Shown: positions 14,743 through 17,389 of the stretch, piece after piece | How positions within the stretch are numbered: position 1 is the stretch's first letter | Layout of the letters: each line of letters begins with the position of its first letter | Origin: JBOHWJ01 sp050736615 | Lineage (GTDB): Bacteria > Desulfobacterota > Binatia > Binatales > Binataceae | Direction: 5' to 3' | Assembly (NCBI GenBank): GCA_050736615.1 | Contig: JBOHWL010000217.1 | Coordinates: forward strand, 1-17,389 | DNA: 17,389 nucleotides | Program-made: the position numbers and the translations under genes | Notes under the pieces: model-generated | The model's database searches: none | What the model saw: only the letters and a program-made list of their open reading frames with translations | What the model was told of the DNA's origin: nothing

Positions 14743-15196
14743 GCCAGCCGCGAGCGGTTTCACGCTAACAAATCGGCTATGCGCGCGCACCAGCGGAACG
14801 GGTCTCCGGGTGAGGCGAGCGAGTCCGCGTACCGCGTTGAGCATCGTCGAAAGCGGCCGCGGCGATGCGCGCCCTAATGGACGTCGGGCAGCTTCAATGC
14901 GTTTTGTGGTACATCGTACTTATCCGCGCATTCGCGAAATCTAACATCACAACGCGCGCGCCGGAGGCAACTGTTAGAAATTGATCGCTGGATTAAATTC
15001 TGTTAACAAATGCGAAGGTTGTGTCGTACATGGGGGGTTTTCGGCTTCGCTCGCGCTCGCGAACGTCGCCCGGAGTGGAGGTAGTTAGTAGGCTGTTGGC
15101 ACGGACTGTTGGTTCATTCCGCAGGATTGGTTAGTCAGCACTTGAGTAGTTTCGGTCAGTAAGTAAGCCGCATCCTAAAATTTAAGCTGGTTGAGT

Positions 15197-15265
15197 GGCC
15201 TGTCGCGGATTAGCGCGGGGCCTCCAACGCGATTTGTGTGCGGCGCTCGCCGCTGGGCGGTTTTT
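15197..15265 (+). promoter_or_regulatory. Candidate leader hairpins with a T5 run (possible attenuator)
   Basis: Hairpin A: ggcc (15197-15200) and cgcg (15204-15207) pair with cgcg (15214-15217) and ggcc (15219-15222) around a gattag loop. Hairpin B: gcggc-gctc-gccgc (15240-15253) overlaps hairpin C, ccgc-tgg-gcgg (15250-15260), which is followed directly by TTTTT. B and C cannot form together, so the region could switch between a terminator-like and an anti-terminator form. The 4-bp stem of C is weak; the idea is speculative. Confidence 0.25.
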
Positions 15266-15383
15266 GGCTGACGCCTACAAAACACGCGATGTAAACATTC
15301 AGACGCCAGAATCGGCAGGTTGGAGCTCCGGCGCGAAGCGGTTGAGTTCACGCAGTGCGCCGATGTCCCCATGTCCATCACCA

Positions 15384-15390
15384 GGGAGGA
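15384..15390 (+). promoter_or_regulatory. Ribosome binding site fixing the start of the outer-membrane protein
   Basis: GGGAGGA 5 nt before ATG 15396. It rules out the upstream in-frame ATG at 15195, whose extra 67 residues would bury the signal peptide deep in the chain. Confidence 0.85.
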
Positions 15391-15395
15391 AGTAC

Positions 15396-17360
15396 ATGTT
15401 TACCGGATCTAGCCAGGGCCGACCGTTGGGGGATGTCCTGAAATTGTCAAGTATAGCGGCGCTTGCCGCCGGCGTAATCGTTTTTGGCGCGATGGCGGCG
15501 TTTGCGGGCGGCCAGAGCATCACGGGTGATACCTTGAATATCACGGCGATGCCGACGCAGAGCCTGATGCAGTCGCAGGGCGTAGGCGGGGGTGTGGGAA
15601 CCTCCGCCGGTTCGTCCTCGCCTGAGAATACATGGCTGGGCGGCCTGCACATGTCGGGTTTTCTGAACCAGACCTTCGGCATGTGGCAGAATCCGTCGGC
15701 TTTGCGGGATTTCACCTCCAGCCGCAACAATCTGGCGATTTCCCGCACTTGGCTGCAGGTTGATACAAACTACCAGCTCAACAATAACAATCGCTTCTTC
15801 CTGCGTAGTTGGTTCATCTATGAACCGCCCTACGCGTTCAATTCGGCTAACAACGACAATTACGCGGCGGCGAGTGCCCCGCCCGCGGGTGGTGGCCCGG
15901 CGAGCTACGGCCACTTCATGAACGACTTCTATAATCAATACACGGTGCGTGACGCCTGGTGGGAAACCACTCATGGTCCGCTCTCGCTCTATCTGGGCAA
16001 TCAAATCGTGGTGTGGGGCCAGTCGATCGCCTTTCGCGTCGGCGACGTGGTTAATCCGCAGGACACCACCTGGAACTTCGGTTTTGCCAACCTCGAGCAA
16101 TCACGGATCCCGCAATGGATGATTCATCCAATCCTGAACCTGCCGGATTTCTGGGGGAGCTACTCGAACTTCATCGAGGGCGTGATCATTCCGCGCTACC
16201 AGCCTCAATGGTCGTGGGATTACGCCGATGGCCGTTATTTCAATGAGAGTGGCGTGTCAGGCAGTGTGAACCAGGGCTTCCCGTCCGCGATGCACGGGCC
16301 GAGTGCGCGTTTCGATGTGCATTACGTGCACAACTACTATGCCGGCCGCACGGTGGCGCTGGCTCCCGGCACTACCAAGGGGCCATTCGGCCCCGAGGGC
16401 GCGGGCTTGGTGGCGCCGCCCTTCTCGCACGAATTCTACTGGTGTAGCAACCTGCAGGCGGCCGCGGCGCCCGGTTCTTTCAATCCGGTCAAGCCGAGTG
16501 CGCAGCGGGTCTGCCCGTTCACCAACAACGGCACGGTGCAGTTTGGTCCGACGGCCGGAAGCGGCACGGTTGATATCGGGCAATGGAAAGTGCCGGCGGC
16601 GACGCTGTCCAACTGGGAAGAAGGCGTGCGCTACCATACGTTGCTCGGCAATACGGAGGCGACCGTCTTCTACTTCAATACCTGGGAAGACTACCCGGCT
16701 TTCTTCTGGCAGCCGTTCAGCAACCAGTGGCGCGCGCGCTTCACGCCGGTGCAATACGTCGGCGTAACGGCCGACCGGCCGCTGCCGATGCCGACCTCGC
16801 TGGCGGAATATTTCCCCTTGGTTGGACGCGCCGAAGTGGTTTATGCCAATCATCAGCCCTATGGGGATTTCAACGTGTTCAATCAGACGGCGGTGCGTTA
16901 CTCCGACACGCTCGACATGATGTACGCGGTTGATCTCGATCAGGCCTATGCGCCATGGCTAACCACGACCGGCAACCTGACCGCCAATGTCGAAGTGCAG
17001 GACTACATCACGCTCGACGCCAACGGCGACATGCTGACGGGCGGCTCGCCGTGGGCCGGCGTCGGCGGCGATCTCACCGAGACAGTCAACAAGAACGAGG
17101 TTAACGCGCTGCTCAATCTGGGCACCTCGTGGTATTGGTCCGCGTTCGCGCCGACGTGGACGATGATCTTCAACCCCAAAGGACGCACCTTCCTGATGTT
17201 CCCCTCGGTGGTGTTGACCCCGCCGTGGACGAAGAAATATTTCCTTAAGCTTCAGGCAATCGAAGTGCTGGGTGGCGACTACCAGAGTATTGGTGGCGGC
17301 TTGTTCAAGGGCGAAAGCATGCTGACCGCGCAACTCCAGTATAACTTCAACCTGCTCTAA
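15396..17360 (+). CDS. DUF1302-like outer-membrane beta-barrel protein with signal peptide
   Basis: A 654-residue exported protein. The N-terminus is a Sec signal peptide: a charged start, a hydrophobic core at about 17-34 and an AFA-GG cleavage site after residue 37. The core matches DUF1302: YTVRDAWWETTHGPLSLYLG, then NQIVVWGQSIAFRVGDVVNPQD and SRIPQWMIH (about 183-245). Amphipathic, aromatic-rich strands fill the rest, with Asn-rich turns, and the C-terminal strand LTAQLQYNFNLL suits a Gram-negative barrel. The mature chain has exactly two cysteines (about 350 and 373), which could close one loop by disulfide. DUF1302 proteins often neighbour catabolic genes and are presumed channels for hydrophobic or aromatic compounds; substrate and function are untested here. 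The start is set by GGGAGGA at 15384-15390. A plausible entry route for the catabolic substrate of this region. Confidence 0.85.
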   Translation: MFTGSSQGRPLGDVLKLSSIAALAAGVIVFGAMAAFAGGQSITGDTLNITAMPTQSLMQSQGVGGGVGTSAGSSSPENTWLGGLHMSGFLNQTFGMWQNPSALRDFTSSRNNLAISRTWLQVDTNYQLNNNNRFFLRSWFIYEPPYAFNSANNDNYAAASAPPAGGGPASYGHFMNDFYNQYTVRDAWWETTHGPLSLYLGNQIVVWGQSIAFRVGDVVNPQDTTWNFGFANLEQSRIPQWMIHPILNLPDFWGSYSNFIEGVIIPRYQPQWSWDYADGRYFNESGVSGSVNQGFPSAMHGPSARFDVHYVHNYYAGRTVALAPGTTKGPFGPEGAGLVAPPFSHEFYWCSNLQAAAAPGSFNPVKPSAQRVCPFTNNGTVQFGPTAGSGTVDIGQWKVPAATLSNWEEGVRYHTLLGNTEATVFYFNTWEDYPAFFWQPFSNQWRARFTPVQYVGVTADRPLPMPTSLAEYFPLVGRAEVVYANHQPYGDFNVFNQTAVRYSDTLDMMYAVDLDQAYAPWLTTTGNLTANVEVQDYITLDANGDMLTGGSPWAGVGGDLTETVNKNEVNALLNLGTSWYWSAFAPTWTMIFNPKGRTFLMFPSVVLTPPWTKKYFLKLQAIEVLGGDYQSIGGGLFKGESMLTAQLQYNFNLL

Positions 17361-17389
17361 GTAATCCGGGCGGCGAGCCGCGGCAATCA

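Larger units (their letters stand above)
14730..15395. other. 666-bp gene-free region holding the leader of the outer-membrane protein gene
   Basis: No frame here resembles a gene. Features seen: an inverted copy of the cgcggactcgct core (14818-14829); an AT-rich patch around 14971-15010; repeated GGTTAGT/CTGTTGG-like motifs (about 15080-15165); and two hairpins, at 15197-15222 and 15240-15265. A weak promoter candidate is TTGATC at 14981-14986 with 17 nt before TAACAA at 15004. If that is right, the transcript leader is about 380 nt, long for a porin gene and suited to post-transcriptional control. Confidence 0.4.

Noticed and set aside
15195..15395. Upstream in-frame extension of the DUF1302 gene to ATG 15195 (67 extra residues)
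   Set aside because: The signal peptide would be internal, and GGGAGGA precedes ATG 15396.

Overview
The window is a GC-rich, gene-dense bacterial chromosome segment. It carries a partial class II fumarase, two tandem luciferase-like flavoproteins, a family III CoA-transferase, a crotonase, a type III polyketide synthase and a DUF1302-type outer-membrane protein. Strong GGAGG-type ribosome sites and a Gram-negative outer-membrane protein point to a diderm. This mix of CoA and flavin catabolic genes with DUF1302 porins fits a soil or aquatic lineage such as Candidatus Binatota or a relative. That placement is an inference from gene content, not a sequence match.

Layout. Positions 1-1121 (+) hold the 3' four-fifths of fumC. 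Positions 1191-2916 (-) hold a polysaccharide deacetylase behind a crotonase-fold protein, which faces a cysteine-free carboxymuconolactone-decarboxylase-like gene (3010-3558, +). After a hairpin between convergent genes comes a minus-strand unit transcribed from 7295 to 3706: an alpha/beta hydrolase, then two paralogous long luciferase-like monooxygenases with 35 and 21 bp gaps. Next, still on the minus strand, are a CoA-transferase (7583-8818) and a small LexA-type winged-helix protein (9101-9337). Between them lies a block of degenerate repeats.

Positions 9493-11184 (-) encode an ABC-2 permease with a very large coiled-coil and proline-rich loop and no ATPase partner in view. It is divergent from a type III polyketide synthase (11499-12548, +). 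Then come a BNR/Asp-box propeller protein (12631-13650, -) and a 10-formyl-THF-dependent formyltransferase/hydrolase (13815-14729, -, GTG start). A 666-bp gene-free leader with hairpins precedes a DUF1302-like outer-membrane protein (15396-17360, +).

How the genes may work together: the flavoproteins, hydrolase, CoA-transferase and crotonase could oxidise, hydrolyse, CoA-activate and then process an organic substrate, with the DUF1302 protein as a possible entry porin. No gene in the window fixes the substrate. The divergent polyketide synthase and permease could be a make-and-export pair, but only adjacency supports this. No tRNA, rRNA, CRISPR array, transposase or integrase was seen.
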